The position numbers and the translations under genes were made by a program. A DNA stretch of 64,000 bases from Chroococcus sp. CMT-3BRIN-NPC107 (lineage in GTDB: Bacteria; Cyanobacteriota; Cyanobacteriia; Cyanobacteriales; Chroococcidiopsidaceae), in the NCBI GenBank assembly GCA_019359635.1, contig JAHHGY010000002.1, forward strand, positions 34,523 to 98,522, in the 5' to 3' direction. Position 1 is the first letter of the stretch; each line of letters opens with the position of its first letter. The notes below the pieces were generated by a model. That model worked only from the letters and a program-made list of their open reading frames with translations, was not told the DNA's origin and searched no databases. Shown here one piece after another: positions 26,679 to 36,143 of this stretch.

Positions 26679-27734
26679 TCAAGCTTCAGTTTTGAGAAAC
26701 TTTGGAGCTAAAACTTTTGTTAGATCGGGTGGTTGAGAAATTTGCTTTTGTTCTATTAAAAACTCCGATACTTCTTTCAAATGATTAGCTAAATAAATAT
26801 CGCTTTGAGCATCCCCCAACATTTTTAAATTAGTTGGTAAGTCTATTAACCCAACTCCTTTAAGTTGTGATTCTGCTTCTTCCGGACTTATTTGCAGGCG
26901 TTTTCCCGTAATTGCTAAAGCTTCGGCTTTATTTGTTTTCATAAAACCTATGGCTTTAAAAATACCTTTATTGAACCCTTCTACCCCGGCGGGGTTTATA
27001 TCAGCAAACTTGGTACTAAACAAATATAAATCAATAATTGCTGTAGGCATTTTAGCAGTGTCTATGATAATTCTGCCGTCTTTTTGGGTAGCATTTGCCT
27101 TTTGCAAAAATGGAGAATAAGTCACAGCAATATCTGTTCTCCCGGCTTGATAAGCTATAGCCGCAGCATCGGGCGTAGCGTTAGTAATTTTGACATCATT
27201 TTTACTTAAGCCAGCATCTTTTAAAACTTGTAATAATAAGAAATGGCTAACTTCTCCTATTTCTACTGCAATATTTTTGCCTTTAAAGTCTTTAATATCC
27301 GTTACGCTATTACGAGCTAAAATACCATCTCCACCCAGAGAGTTATCTGCTACTAAAACTACGCGATAATCAACACTTTTTGCTTTTAGCGATACTGCTG
27401 CTGGTGTTGCTAAAGCTATAGCATCTAATCTTCCCGCACCAAAAGCTGCTTGTAAATCTGAAGCCGCACTAAAGTCTTTATGATTAAGGTTTAATCCTGC
27501 TTCTTGAAAAAATCCTTTTTCTAAAGCAATATACAATGGTGTATAACCAATCCAAAGCGTACTTCCCGAACTTGCAGAAATAGATTTTGTTGAGGTTGTG
27601 GTTTCAGCGTTTGAAGTAGATGAAACTGTTGATTGCGATCGCGTTTGGCAAGCGTTTAATACTAAGCTACCCGATAACCCAGTCATCAACCAAATTGCTT
27701 GGCGGCGAGTCCATGCTCTTGTTTTATGTTTCAT
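26679..27734 (-). CDS. ABC transporter substrate-binding protein (NMT1/SsuA type), copy 2
   Basis: 351 residues. N-terminus WTRRQAIWLMTGLSGSLVL followed by NACQTRS: a twin-arginine-like start and a lipoprotein cysteine. A Ser/Thr-rich linker of about 30 residues precedes the mature domain. It aligns by eye with the protein at 20194: LWIGYTPLYIALEKGFF, IAVEIGEVSHFLLLQVLKDAG, AGRTDIAVTYSPFLQKA. Divergence between the copies suggests related but different ligands. It faces the isochorismatase gene; no permease or ATPase of its own is near. Confidence 0.88.
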   Translation of the reverse strand: MKHKTRAWTRRQAIWLMTGLSGSLVLNACQTRSQSTVSSTSNAETTTSTKSISASSGSTLWIGYTPLYIALEKGFFQEAGLNLNHKDFSAASDLQAAFGAGRLDAIALATPAAVSLKAKSVDYRVVLVADNSLGGDGILARNSVTDIKDFKGKNIAVEIGEVSHFLLLQVLKDAGLSKNDVKITNATPDAAAIAYQAGRTDIAVTYSPFLQKANATQKDGRIIIDTAKMPTAIIDLYLFSTKFADINPAGVEGFNKGIFKAIGFMKTNKAEALAITGKRLQISPEEAESQLKGVGLIDLPTNLKMLGDAQSDIYLANHLKEVSEFLIEQKQISQPPDLTKVLAPKFLKTEA

Positions 27735-28286
27735 ACTTATTTCAATGCCAAAAACGATCCTAATTTAATTAAACTAATATTCAAGTTATAAATTGTTAGT
27801 AGAGATACATTTCTGCAATAAAACCTATTCTCTCGTTTTTTTAAGGTTTAATTAAAACTGCGATTTTGTCATTTTAATTTTTTAATCCAGTCAAAATCTA
27901 GACAGCGACTTTTTAGTGAACTTAATTATCTCTATTTGTCTAAAAATAATTTGTTAATAACTCAAATATTTGCAGTAAATTTGTCATTTTAATTTTTTAA
28001 TCCAGTCAAAATCTAGACAGCGACTTTTTAGTGAACTTAATTATCTCTATTTGTCTAAAAATAATTTGTTAATAACTCAAATATTTGCAGTAAACTGGAG
28101 GCGATCGCCTTAAGGCTACTACCACAGATTTGTAAATATCTCCTCTAACCTAGTTGCAGCAACCCTTTCAACCCTCAAAAAAGCTGTTCTTATAACTCTT
28201 GTCAGCACCACTTATGAATAATTGGTTGCCGAATTGTTCACACTTTGTTACAAAAGTATAGAGAACTTCTACAAAGTGAAAACAAG
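27735..28286. other. 552-bp intergenic region with a 115-bp tandem duplication
   Basis: It separates the binding-protein gene (minus) from the DUF2993 gene (plus). Its middle is two exact 115-bp copies; the remainder has a HIP1-like GCGATCGC and no ORF that I can support. Confidence 0.6.
27865..28094. repeat. Exact 115-bp tandem duplication (two copies)
   Basis: Copy 1 is 27865-27979 and copy 2 is 27980-28094. Both start TTTGTCATTTTAATTTTTTA and end ATATTTGCAGTAAA, with no difference seen between them. They are A+T rich and non-coding. Perfect identity implies a very recent event. Confidence 0.95.
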
Positions 28287-29081
28287 ATGTTCGCTGGACT
28301 TACTGGCTCAACCACTTCTACTGGCACTGATTGGGGAGAGCGAATGCTCAACAGCGTTGCCAGCAAAACTATTCGTCATTTGTTGACTCAAAGTGAGTCG
28401 ATAGAAGTTTCTGTACGTTGCTACCCCTCCAGCAAGTTGTTACAGGGCAGCATAGACAACTTCAAAATGAGCGGTCGGGGCTTGGCAATCCGCAAAGACT
28501 TTTTAGTGGAAGAAATGTCCTTTGAAACCGATGCTGTATCTTTAGACTTTAGCTCGGTACTAGGCGGAAAACTAAAGTTAAAGCAGCCTACTCAAGCAGT
28601 GGCGGAAGTGAAATTATCAGAGGCGGGTATTAATCATGCTTTTAAAGCAGAATTGGTTAAAAAACGCTTACTCAACCTAGATTTACCCAGCTTGACGGCA
28701 ATATCGGGGGGCGAACCTGTTTCTTTTAGCGAGGTACAAGTAGAACTTTTGCCCAATAACCAAGTCAAAATCTTGGCAAAAGCTGACCTAAATACCGACG
28801 AATTAGTGCCAATTAGCATGACGGCAACTTTGGCTGTAGAACGGCGGCGACGGGTAGCATTCAATAATCCGCAATTTACTACTGACCTAGCACCCGAAGC
28901 TCAAAAAGAGATATCTCAAGCATTAGCGATCGCTTTTGCGGAAATTCTAGATAATATGGTCGATCTTGACCGCTTCGACCTCGATGGCGTAACGATGCGA
29001 ATTAATCGATTGGAAACTCAAGGAAAACAGCTAATTTTTAGCGGTTACGCCCAAATCGAACGCATACCTAATACTCCTTGA
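28287..29081 (+). CDS. DUF2993 (LmeA-like) protein
   Basis: 264 residues from the ATG at 28287; a TTG at 28245 would add 14 but has no ribosome site. No signal peptide is visible. The beta-rich pattern IEVSVRCYPSSKLLQGSIDNF, MSGRGLAIRKDFLVEEMSFET and FSGYAQIERIPNT fits DUF2993, a lipid-binding tubular fold. Cyanobacteria carry several of these of unknown role. The tandem repeat lies about 190 bp upstream and could influence its expression. Confidence 0.78.
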   Translation: MFAGLTGSTTSTGTDWGERMLNSVASKTIRHLLTQSESIEVSVRCYPSSKLLQGSIDNFKMSGRGLAIRKDFLVEEMSFETDAVSLDFSSVLGGKLKLKQPTQAVAEVKLSEAGINHAFKAELVKKRLLNLDLPSLTAISGGEPVSFSEVQVELLPNNQVKILAKADLNTDELVPISMTATLAVERRRRVAFNNPQFTTDLAPEAQKEISQALAIAFAEILDNMVDLDRFDLDGVTMRINRLETQGKQLIFSGYAQIERIPNTP

Positions 29082-29135
29082 ACCAATCATCGGCTTAGTT
29101 GCGGTATGCTACAAGGGTCGAAAGTATAAGTAGTT

Positions 29136-30413
29136 ATGAATTCACAAAAAGCGCCCTCACTCAAGAGAGAATTGGGGGTTTTTGGCGCTACTTTGATGGG
29201 TTTGGGTTCGATTATTGGTACAGGGGTTTTTGTCAGTATTGGCATTGCTGCGGGGGTAGCAGGATCGGCAGTAATTTTATCGGTAGCCATTGCCGCTATT
29301 ATCGCCGCCTGCAATGGTTTAAACAGCGCTCAACTAGCTGCAAATCATGCCGTAAGTGGCGGAACTTACGAGTATGGTTACAAGTATCTCAATCCTGCTT
29401 TGGGTTTTACGGCGGGTTGGATGTTTTTACTAGCAAAAACTGCTTCGGCAGCAACGGCGGCTTTGGGTTTTGCTGGTTACTTGCTCAATGCTACTAATTT
29501 AGGCGATCACGCTTTACTAATTCCTATTGCTGTAGTTTTAGTTGCAATCTTGACTTCGGTAGTTTTAAGCGGGCTTCAGCGCTCTAATTTGGCAAATATT
29601 GTGATCGTTTCTATTACGTTATTTTCTTTAAGCTTTTTTATTGCTGTAAGTTTGCCGTCAGTTAAAACCGAAAACCTAACGCCATTTTTTCCCGACTCTA
29701 TAGCCGGGGTGCTGCACGGTAGCGCTTTGATGTTTGTAGCTTATACAGGTTACGGACGAATTGCGACAATGGGGGAAGAAGCACGAAATCCTAGAATTAC
29801 GATTCCCAAAGCAATGATAGTGACGATCGCGATCACAATGCTCTTATATCTCTTAGTAGCCACTGCTGCAGTAGGTTCGGTAGGCGCAGAGGTACTAAAT
29901 TCGGCAACCACTAAGCAAGCAGCCCCTTTAGAAGTAGTAGTTAGCATTCTTAGAGTTTGGGGTGGCAGTCAAATCCTTGCCATTGGTGCGCTTTTTGCCA
30001 TGCTGGGAGTGCTACTTAACTTAATTTTGGGTTTATCTCGCGTCCTTTTAGCAATGGCACGTCGCCGAGATATGCCAGGAATTTTAGCACGGTTGAATAG
30101 GCAATCAACACCTGACGCGGCGGTAATAGCTGTCGGTTGCGCGATCGCGCTCATAGTTGTACTAGGCAATAATGTCAAAACTACTTGGTCTTTTAGTGCC
30201 TTTAATGTTTTGATTTACTACGCAATCACTAATCTTGCCGCTTTACAAATTCCCTCCCAAGAGCGCCTTTATCCCCAGTGGTTGGCTTGGATAGGGTTAC
30301 TTGCTTGTGGGTTTTTGGCTTTTTGGGTAGAGTGGCAAATCTGGCTGCTGGGAATGGCTTTAATATTAGCGGGATTAGCATGGCAGCAGCTTATCCGGCG
30401 GGTTGCAACTTGA
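29136..30413 (+). CDS. APC-family amino acid permease
   Basis: 425 residues with about 12 helices. The N-terminal signature KRELGVFGATLMGLGSIIGTG holds the GxG substrate-binding break of helix 1; YTGYGRIATMGEEARNPRIT is the helix 6/loop signature of the family, and LGLSRVLLAMARRRDMPGIL the helix 8 region. It is probably a proton- or sodium-coupled amino-acid importer or exchanger; the substrate is unknown. A terminator follows at once. Confidence 0.9.
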   Translation: MNSQKAPSLKRELGVFGATLMGLGSIIGTGVFVSIGIAAGVAGSAVILSVAIAAIIAACNGLNSAQLAANHAVSGGTYEYGYKYLNPALGFTAGWMFLLAKTASAATAALGFAGYLLNATNLGDHALLIPIAVVLVAILTSVVLSGLQRSNLANIVIVSITLFSLSFFIAVSLPSVKTENLTPFFPDSIAGVLHGSALMFVAYTGYGRIATMGEEARNPRITIPKAMIVTIAITMLLYLLVATAAVGSVGAEVLNSATTKQAAPLEVVVSILRVWGGSQILAIGALFAMLGVLLNLILGLSRVLLAMARRRDMPGILARLNRQSTPDAAVIAVGCAIALIVVLGNNVKTTWSFSAFNVLIYYAITNLAALQIPSQERLYPQWLAWIGLLACGFLAFWVEWQIWLLGMALILAGLAWQQLIRRVAT

Positions 30414-30421
30414 TAAAACCA

Positions 30422-30447
30422 GGGGAGAAAATCTCCCCGTCTTTTTT
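30422..30447 (+). terminator. Rho-independent terminator after the permease
   Basis: The 7-bp stem GGGGAGA/TCTCCCC has an AAA loop and is followed by GTC and seven T. It abuts the 3' end of ugd on the opposite strand. Confidence 0.85.
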
Positions 30448-31841
30448 TAGCGTCCTACACCTACATATCTAAATCCAGCTTTGATTAATGCTTCTCTGTC
30501 GAGAAAATTGCGCCCATCAATTAGTACCGGATGATTCATTAGGCTTGCCATTTTAGCGTAGTCTAAGGTACGAAACTGCGCCCAATCGGTTACAAGTACC
30601 AAAGCATCACAACCATCAGCTAAACGCTCGGCATCGGTTTCTACTAGCACCCCGGCAATGCCATCGCGCAGACCACTTTGAGAAACAATCGGATCGTAGG
30701 CTTTGACGGTAGTTCCAAGGCGGTTGAGATGCTCGATTAAGTTTAGTGCTGGCGCGTCGCGCATATCGTCGGTATCGGGTTTAAAGGTAAGCCCTAGTAA
30801 GCCTACAGTTTTACCCTTCAAAATTTTGAGTACCTGTTGTAGTTTTTCTACCAAAATCAACCGTTGCCTTTGATTGACACTAACAGCAGCTTTGAGCAAT
30901 TGAGCTTCGTAGCCGTAATCGTCGGCGGTGTGGACTAACGCCGATACGTCTTTAGGGAAACAAGAGCCACCCCAACCAATACCCGCTTGCAAAAACTTGT
31001 TACCAATCCGGGAATCTAAACCAATACCTTTAGCAACTTCGGTGACATCTGCACCCACGCGATCGCAAATATTGGCAACTTCATTAATAAAACTGATTTT
31101 AGTTGCTAAAAAAGCATTAGCAGCATACTTAATCATTTCCGCCGAACTTAAATCTGTAACCAGTACCGGAACCTGTGGGAGCGTTGGATCGGCAGCAAAA
31201 GAGCGATCGATAATTGCGGTATACAATTCCTGCATCATGGCAAGGGCTTTAGGATCGTTGCCACCTAGCACAATGCGATCGGGGTTAAAGGTATCGTATA
31301 CTGCCGAGCCTTCGCGCAAAAATTCGGGATTGCTTACCACATCAAACCAAGCAATGCGATCGCCCGCCGTTGGTTCGCTGCCAACGCTTCCAGCACTAAC
31401 TAATGCCTGCTGGCGATTTACAACCCCACTTTGAACAATCATTTTTACCCAATCTCCCGAACCAATTGGCACGGTAGACTTGTTGACGATCACTTTGTAG
31501 CCGCTACCATCTAAGTGTTCGCCAATTCCCCGCGCTACGGCTTCTACATAACGAGTATCGCTTTCTCCGGTGGGTAAGGGGGGTGTACCTACGGCAATAA
31601 ATAAAATCTCTCCGTGAGCGACTCCTGCGCCCAAATCGGTTGTAAATTCTAACCGTCCCGATTGACTAGACGATTGCATAATCTCTGACAATCCCGGCTC
31701 AAAAATTGGCGATTGTCCAGCTTTCATCAACTTAACTTTTTCTTCGTTGTTGTCAACGCAAATCACGTGATGACCGATATGAGCTAAACAAACACCAGTA
31801 ACTAAGCCAACGTATCCCGTACCAATTACACAAACGCGCAT
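30447..31841 (-). CDS. ugd: UDP-glucose 6-dehydrogenase
   Basis: 464 residues. It oxidises UDP-glucose to UDP-glucuronate with two NAD+. The N-terminal fold has GTGYVGLVTG; the catalytic Cys294 sits in GWGGSCFPKD; TFKPDTDDMRDAPAL marks the C-terminal UDP-binding domain. Length fits the family. Together with the decarboxylase gene 106 bp upstream on the same strand it supplies UDP-xylose and UDP-glucuronate for wall or exopolysaccharide. Confidence 0.96.
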   Translation of the reverse strand: MRVCVIGTGYVGLVTGVCLAHIGHHVICVDNNEEKVKLMKAGQSPIFEPGLSEIMQSSSQSGRLEFTTDLGAGVAHGEILFIAVGTPPLPTGESDTRYVEAVARGIGEHLDGSGYKVIVNKSTVPIGSGDWVKMIVQSGVVNRQQALVSAGSVGSEPTAGDRIAWFDVVSNPEFLREGSAVYDTFNPDRIVLGGNDPKALAMMQELYTAIIDRSFAADPTLPQVPVLVTDLSSAEMIKYAANAFLATKISFINEVANICDRVGADVTEVAKGIGLDSRIGNKFLQAGIGWGGSCFPKDVSALVHTADDYGYEAQLLKAAVSVNQRQRLILVEKLQQVLKILKGKTVGLLGLTFKPDTDDMRDAPALNLIEHLNRLGTTVKAYDPIVSQSGLRDGIAGVLVETDAERLADGCDALVLVTDWAQFRTLDYAKMASLMNHPVLIDGRNFLDREALIKAGFRYVGVGR

Positions 31842-31871
31842 AAGTTTTAATTCCTTTGATAATTTGTAGCG

Positions 31872-31891
31872 ACGCAGTTATAAATGCGTCT
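31872..31891. repeat. Small hairpin in the uxs-ugd spacer
   Basis: GACGCA and TGCGTC, separated by eight bases, form a 6-bp stem. There is no T tract, so it is more likely an RNA processing or stability element than a terminator. Confidence 0.4.
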
Positions 31892-31947
31892 GGCATTGCA
31901 GGTTATTAGATTTGAAGCCTAGGTATTTAAGTACCTTTATTTGTTCA

Positions 31948-32901
31948 TTAAGATACTGATGAATGAGAAACACGAGGGCCGATGCGACTTTCAAAATCTG
32001 CTATCGTTAGCTTTAACCCTTCTACTAAAGGAATTTTTGGCTCCCAATTAAGTAACTTTCTTGCTCGCGTAATATCTGGACGGCGACGGCGGGGGTCGTC
32101 TTGAGGTAGAGGTTCAAACTGAATTTGGGCATGAGGATTAATTAGTTTTTGAACTTCCGTCGCCAGTTCTAAAATTGTGTATTCGTCCTGATTGCCTAAA
32201 TTAACTGGGCCGATATAGTCGCCATTCATCAGCCGCATTAATCCTTCTACTAAATCGCTGACATAGCAAAAACTGCGGGTTTGCAAGCCTTCGCCATACA
32301 CTGTTAAGGGAATACCTTTTAAAGCTTGTACGACCAAGTTACTAACTACCCGCCCGTCATTTTCTAGCATTCGAGGCCCGTAAGTATTAAAAATTCGAGC
32401 AACTCTAATATCTACATCGTTTTGACGGTAGTAGTCAAAAGCTAGAGTTTCGGCAACTCGCTTGCCTTCGTCGTAGCAACTGCGAATACCGATGGGGTTG
32501 ACGCTACCGCGATAGTCCTCGGTTTGGGGATGAACTTCTGGGTCGCCGTATACTTCTGAAGTTGAAGCCAAAAGAAATCTAGCTTTTACTCTTTTAGCCA
32601 ATCCCAACATATTCAAAGTTCCCACAACATTTGTTTTAACTGTTTTGACGGGGTTGAATTGGTAATGGACTGGTGAAGCCGGACAGGCTAAATGATAAAC
32701 TTGGTCTGCTTCAAGACGGATGGGTTCGGTAATATCATGACGGATAAGTTCAAAGTAAGGATGATTTAGCCACTGCATGATATTGCGCTTGTGACCCGTG
32801 TAGAAGTTATCTAAACACAAAACTTCGTGTCCCTCATGCATCAATCGATCGATTAGATGGGAACCGATAAATCCCGCACCGCCCGTAACCAAAATTCTCA
32901 T
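31948..32901 (-). CDS. UDP-glucuronate decarboxylase (UDP-xylose synthase)
   Basis: 317 residues from the ATG at 32901 ([10 protein letters not shown]); the frame stays open to 33033, but those 44 codons do not resemble the family. Rossmann GGAGFIGS is at 7-14 and the catalytic YDEGK at 143-147. [17 protein letters not shown] and [17 protein letters not shown] are the hallmarks of UXS enzymes rather than other SDR epimerases. It decarboxylates UDP-GlcA to UDP-xylose. It lies just upstream of ugd on the same strand, the reverse of pathway order, and is probably co-transcribed with it. Confidence 0.92.
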   Translation of the reverse strand: MRILVTGGAGFIGSHLIDRLMHEGHEVLCLDNFYTGHKRNIMQWLNHPYFELIRHDITEPIRLEADQVYHLACPASPVHYQFNPVKTVKTNVVGTLNMLGLAKRVKARFLLASTSEVYGDPEVHPQTEDYRGSVNPIGIRSCYDEGKRVAETLAFDYYRQNDVDIRVARIFNTYGPRMLENDGRVVSNLVVQALKGIPLTVYGEGLQTRSFCYVSDLVEGLMRLMNGDYIGPVNLGNQDEYTILELATEVQKLINPHAQIQFEPLPQDDPRRRRPDITRARKLLNWEPKIPLVEGLKLTIADFESRIGPRVSHSSVS

Positions 32902-33192
32902 GGTCTGCTCTATTAATAATATTGTTGATAGGATACGCGATCGCACTAAGCCAGCACAATGCTGGAATACTTCACCCTTTTGTCGCTCAAACTGTTGCGT
33001 TGTTGTGGTCAACGCGCAATTGTTGTTTAACATAGGCGCGATCGTTGTTTGGCAAAGTTAACAATAAGATTGGTTATTGTTATTTAAGCAACAATGAACT
33101 TTTCTTTATTAAGCTTTGTCTAAGTTAACTAGCAAATTACCAGACATTCTGTATAAACGCACGGATTTTTTAAAATTTGCTGTCAAGCAACT

Positions 33193-35340
33193 TCACACAA
33201 TAGCTGTAGGAGAATGACCTTGAACTGAAACAACAGTATTAGCTACTGGTTGCGGTTCTCCAAGCATCACAACCGAACCTGTAATTGCGGTAATAAGTTG
33301 TGTATTAACATTGCTAAGAGCTAAAACTCCTGTAGTGGTTCGCTTCTGTACAGAACGCAAAACTGCTAAATCGTATTGTTTGGCTACTTGGGCGATCCCA
33401 TTAGCAATATTGTCATGGGGAAGGATCTTAATTTCTACTTGCCCTGCTAAACCAAGTTTAGAAACCATCAGCAAGAGTTGTGAATTCATCCAAGCGATTT
33501 TACTAGGGCTAGACCTGCGATCGCAGATATGCAATAACGTTACTAGCGCGTCGTTTGCCGATGCCAGCAGCCGCGCAAATTGAATAGGTTGTAATGCTTG
33601 AGGTGTCAGGTTTTCTATCGGAACTAAAATTTGTTTAATATTTGCGGGAGAAGTTAATAATCGCGTTACGGCAACAGGACAATGGGATGTCCAAAGAACG
33701 CTATCGATTAAATTTCCTAACAACTTGGATCTAATTCCAGTACGTTTTCCCCAGCCCATAATAATTAAACTGGCGTTTTGTTCGCGACTAGCGCAGGTAA
33801 TTCCTGAAGCAACCCGATCGTCGAGACGTAATAGTGGTTCGGCTTCTACTCCCAATTGTTGGCTCAATTGCGTGGCGTTATTGATAAGCTGTAATCCTTT
33901 TTGCCAAGCTACTTCTACTTGCGGCGCGTTCATATGTACGGAAGATTTGGCGATCGCTAAGGGAATAATTCGCCCGGAAGTTTGCCGCGCTAATATTGCT
34001 GCCATTTCAATTAAATACTGCTCGGTTTTGGGATTATATACAGGGACTACAACCGTAAATCTGCCGCCTTCGGCGATATTCTTCCGATCTGCGCGATCGT
34101 CGGATAAAGGCTCTGAGGCGGTTGTTGCTGGGGCTAAACCTACTGCTACCTTGCTCGTAATTACAGGCCCCAAAGTTGCGGTAACGAGCATTAAAACAAT
34201 AACGCTATTTAGTACGCTTTCAGTTAACAATCCGGCTTTATAACCTACTAAAGTGGCGGCTAAGGTTGCACCTACTTGAGGCATAGATAGCGACCACATG
34301 GTAAGCATCTCGTTCCATTTGTAACGGTAAACAAGTTTTGCCAGCAACGCAGCAATAAATTTACTCGCAATTAAGCCACTTACGATCGCCAAAGTTAGCC
34401 AAATTGTACTTATGCTTTTAATAAAAGCGGGAATATCGATAAGTAAGCCCAGATCGACAAAGAAAATCGGGATAAATAATACATTTCCGACAAATACAAC
34501 TTTTTCTTTAACTGGCCCTTCCCCCACCGCATCGTTTACTGCTAATCCGGCTAAAAAAGCGCCGACAATTTTTTCAATTCCAATTAGTTGAGCGCTAACA
34601 GCAGACAAAAATACGGCAAGCAGTACAAACAAAAATTGGTTGCCTTCCTCGTCTCCCGATCGCCGAAAAAATTCTTTCCCAGCTTTGTCAAAGCCAAACA
34701 GAACGACCAAAGAGTAAATTATTAAAGAACCGACTAAAGTTAGCAAGCGCCAAAAAGTAAAGTCTCCCGCATGAATGGCAACGCAGATAGCTAATACCAG
34801 TAACGCGCCAATATCTGTAAAAATAGTTGCGCCAATAGTTACAATTACCGATTCATTGGCGATCGCACCTAAGCGACTGACAATTGGGTAAGCAAGTAAA
34901 GTATGAGACGCAAACAAAGAGCCAATTAAGATTGACGCATTCCAGCCAAAGTCAAAACTCCGTCCCACAATTGTTCCCATAATTAACGGAACTAAAAAAG
35001 TAAACGTCCCAAATACTAAAGAGCGATTTTTGGTACGTTTAAACTGCGCCATATCTACTTCTAACCCCGCCACAAACATTAGGTACACAAGCCCAATATC
35101 TGACAGTAGTTCCATGGTGGGCTCGTCTGTTTGCAGTACATTTAAGCCATTGCTACCAAGGGCTACCCCCGCAGCTAATAGCCCTACTATTCCTGGTAGT
35201 CGCAGCTTTTCACTTACAATTGGGACAACTAAAATAACGACAAGTAGAATTGCAAAAGGTACGATCGGCTCATTGCCAAGAACGTGTGAAGCTGATTCTT
35301 GAGCTAGAAATTGTAAGGAATTTAGCATAATAGCTCTCAT
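33193..35340 (-). CDS. CPA2-type cation:proton antiporter with C-terminal USP domains
   Basis: 715 residues. Residues about 20-400 carry 12 or so helices of a Na+/H+ or K+/H+ exchanger (EKLRLPGIVGLLAAGVALGS, YLMFVAGLEVDMAQFK, GIEKIVGAFLAGLAVNDAVG, PQVGATLAATLVGYKAGLL). Residues about 430-690 form two universal-stress-protein-like domains (RDRR- and GWGKRTGIRSKLLGNLIDSV-type strands with an ATP-loop-like glycine run). Fusion of this kind suggests nucleotide-sensing control of ion flow. Two ATG codons (35340, 35328) could start it. No tight operon partner. Confidence 0.9.
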   Translation of the reverse strand: MRAIMLNSLQFLAQESASHVLGNEPIVPFAILLVVILVVPIVSEKLRLPGIVGLLAAGVALGSNGLNVLQTDEPTMELLSDIGLVYLMFVAGLEVDMAQFKRTKNRSLVFGTFTFLVPLIMGTIVGRSFDFGWNASILIGSLFASHTLLAYPIVSRLGAIANESVIVTIGATIFTDIGALLVLAICVAIHAGDFTFWRLLTLVGSLIIYSLVVLFGFDKAGKEFFRRSGDEEGNQFLFVLLAVFLSAVSAQLIGIEKIVGAFLAGLAVNDAVGEGPVKEKVVFVGNVLFIPIFFVDLGLLIDIPAFIKSISTIWLTLAIVSGLIASKFIAALLAKLVYRYKWNEMLTMWSLSMPQVGATLAATLVGYKAGLLTESVLNSVIVLMLVTATLGPVITSKVAVGLAPATTASEPLSDDRADRKNIAEGGRFTVVVPVYNPKTEQYLIEMAAILARQTSGRIIPLAIAKSSVHMNAPQVEVAWQKGLQLINNATQLSQQLGVEAEPLLRLDDRVASGITCASREQNASLIIMGWGKRTGIRSKLLGNLIDSVLWTSHCPVAVTRLLTSPANIKQILVPIENLTPQALQPIQFARLLASANDALVTLLHICDRRSSPSKIAWMNSQLLLMVSKLGLAGQVEIKILPHDNIANGIAQVAKQYDLAVLRSVQKRTTTGVLALSNVNTQLITAITGSVVMLGEPQPVANTVVSVQGHSPTAIV

Positions 35341-35482
35341 TTCAATTAGATCGAGTTAATAAGTGCGATCGCTCTCGACCCTTTAGCTGACTTTAAGCAA
35401 AATTGTTTCAACTAAAAAACCTTGACATTTTGGGCGACTAAAGCCAATAAGGTACTACAGGCAAGCTATTTAAAATAACCCT

Positions 35483-36136
35483 CTAGGGGTGGATTTGGCT
35501 CAAGATAATTTTCAGGCGATCGTAGTCGTCCTTAAGTAGTACGCTCAAAGTGCGCCCAGCTTTGACTAGCCAAGGGCGATCGCCCGAGCGCAATTGATAA
35601 ATTTCTCGAATCGCCGCCGCCGTCAACGCTTCCACTGGTGCGCTATTTACTTGCAACAATGTCCGCAAAAAATCTAACTGTTCGCTAAAATCGACAATTT
35701 CTTGGGGTTCGCACTGATTGACAGCTTGATGAATTTGGGGCGGACGCGGCGGCAAGTACTGATAAACTTGGCCAGGACTTCTAGAACTTTGCTGTTGCTT
35801 GAATCCAACAATTGCCGCCCGAAATTCAGTTTTGAGCATGGCGAAGATTTGGGGTTGTTGTTCGCGCAAGTCTTGCAAAGATAAACCTAAAGCTCTAGCC
35901 CGGTGGATAGAATCAATGGGCATAGTTGTAGCATGATAAACTACCGCGTAAACTTGATTGCCCGATTCTTCATCTAAAGACTTTACCCAGCTACCAAAAG
36001 GCGGCATAACTGGAAAGCTCAAATCGTCAGGATCGAGGCATTGAGCCAAAAATTCAGTAGTGGCAGTTTCGATCACCTCTGCAATATGGTGAGATGGGCG
36101 ATCGCCTGTAGCAAATTGTGGCAAAGGAAGGCGCAT
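35483..36136 (-). CDS. Conserved cyanobacterial protein, HAS-barrel-like
   Basis: 217 residues, soluble. The conserved block GDRPSHHIAEVIETATTEFLAQC and PPFGSWVKSLDEESGNQVYAVVYHATTMP, then RARALGLSLQDLREQQPQIFAML, resembles the HAS-barrel seen at the N-terminus of HerA-type ATPases and in a cyanobacterial stand-alone family. The C-terminal half is helical. Function unknown. It starts 7 bp after ndhS stops, so the two are co-transcribed, which hints at a link to the thylakoid or simple operon sharing. Confidence 0.6.
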   Translation of the reverse strand: MRLPLPQFATGDRPSHHIAEVIETATTEFLAQCLDPDDLSFPVMPPFGSWVKSLDEESGNQVYAVVYHATTMPIDSIHRARALGLSLQDLREQQPQIFAMLKTEFRAAIVGFKQQQSSRSPGQVYQYLPPRPPQIHQAVNQCEPQEIVDFSEQLDFLRTLLQVNSAPVEALTAAAIREIYQLRSGDRPWLVKAGRTLSVLLKDDYDRLKIILSQIHP

Positions 36137-36143
36137 ATAGTAA

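Noticed and set aside
32902..33033. 44-codon extension of the uxs frame
   Set aside because: It does not resemble UXS N-termini; the family starts at [10 protein letters not shown], whose ATG is at 32901.
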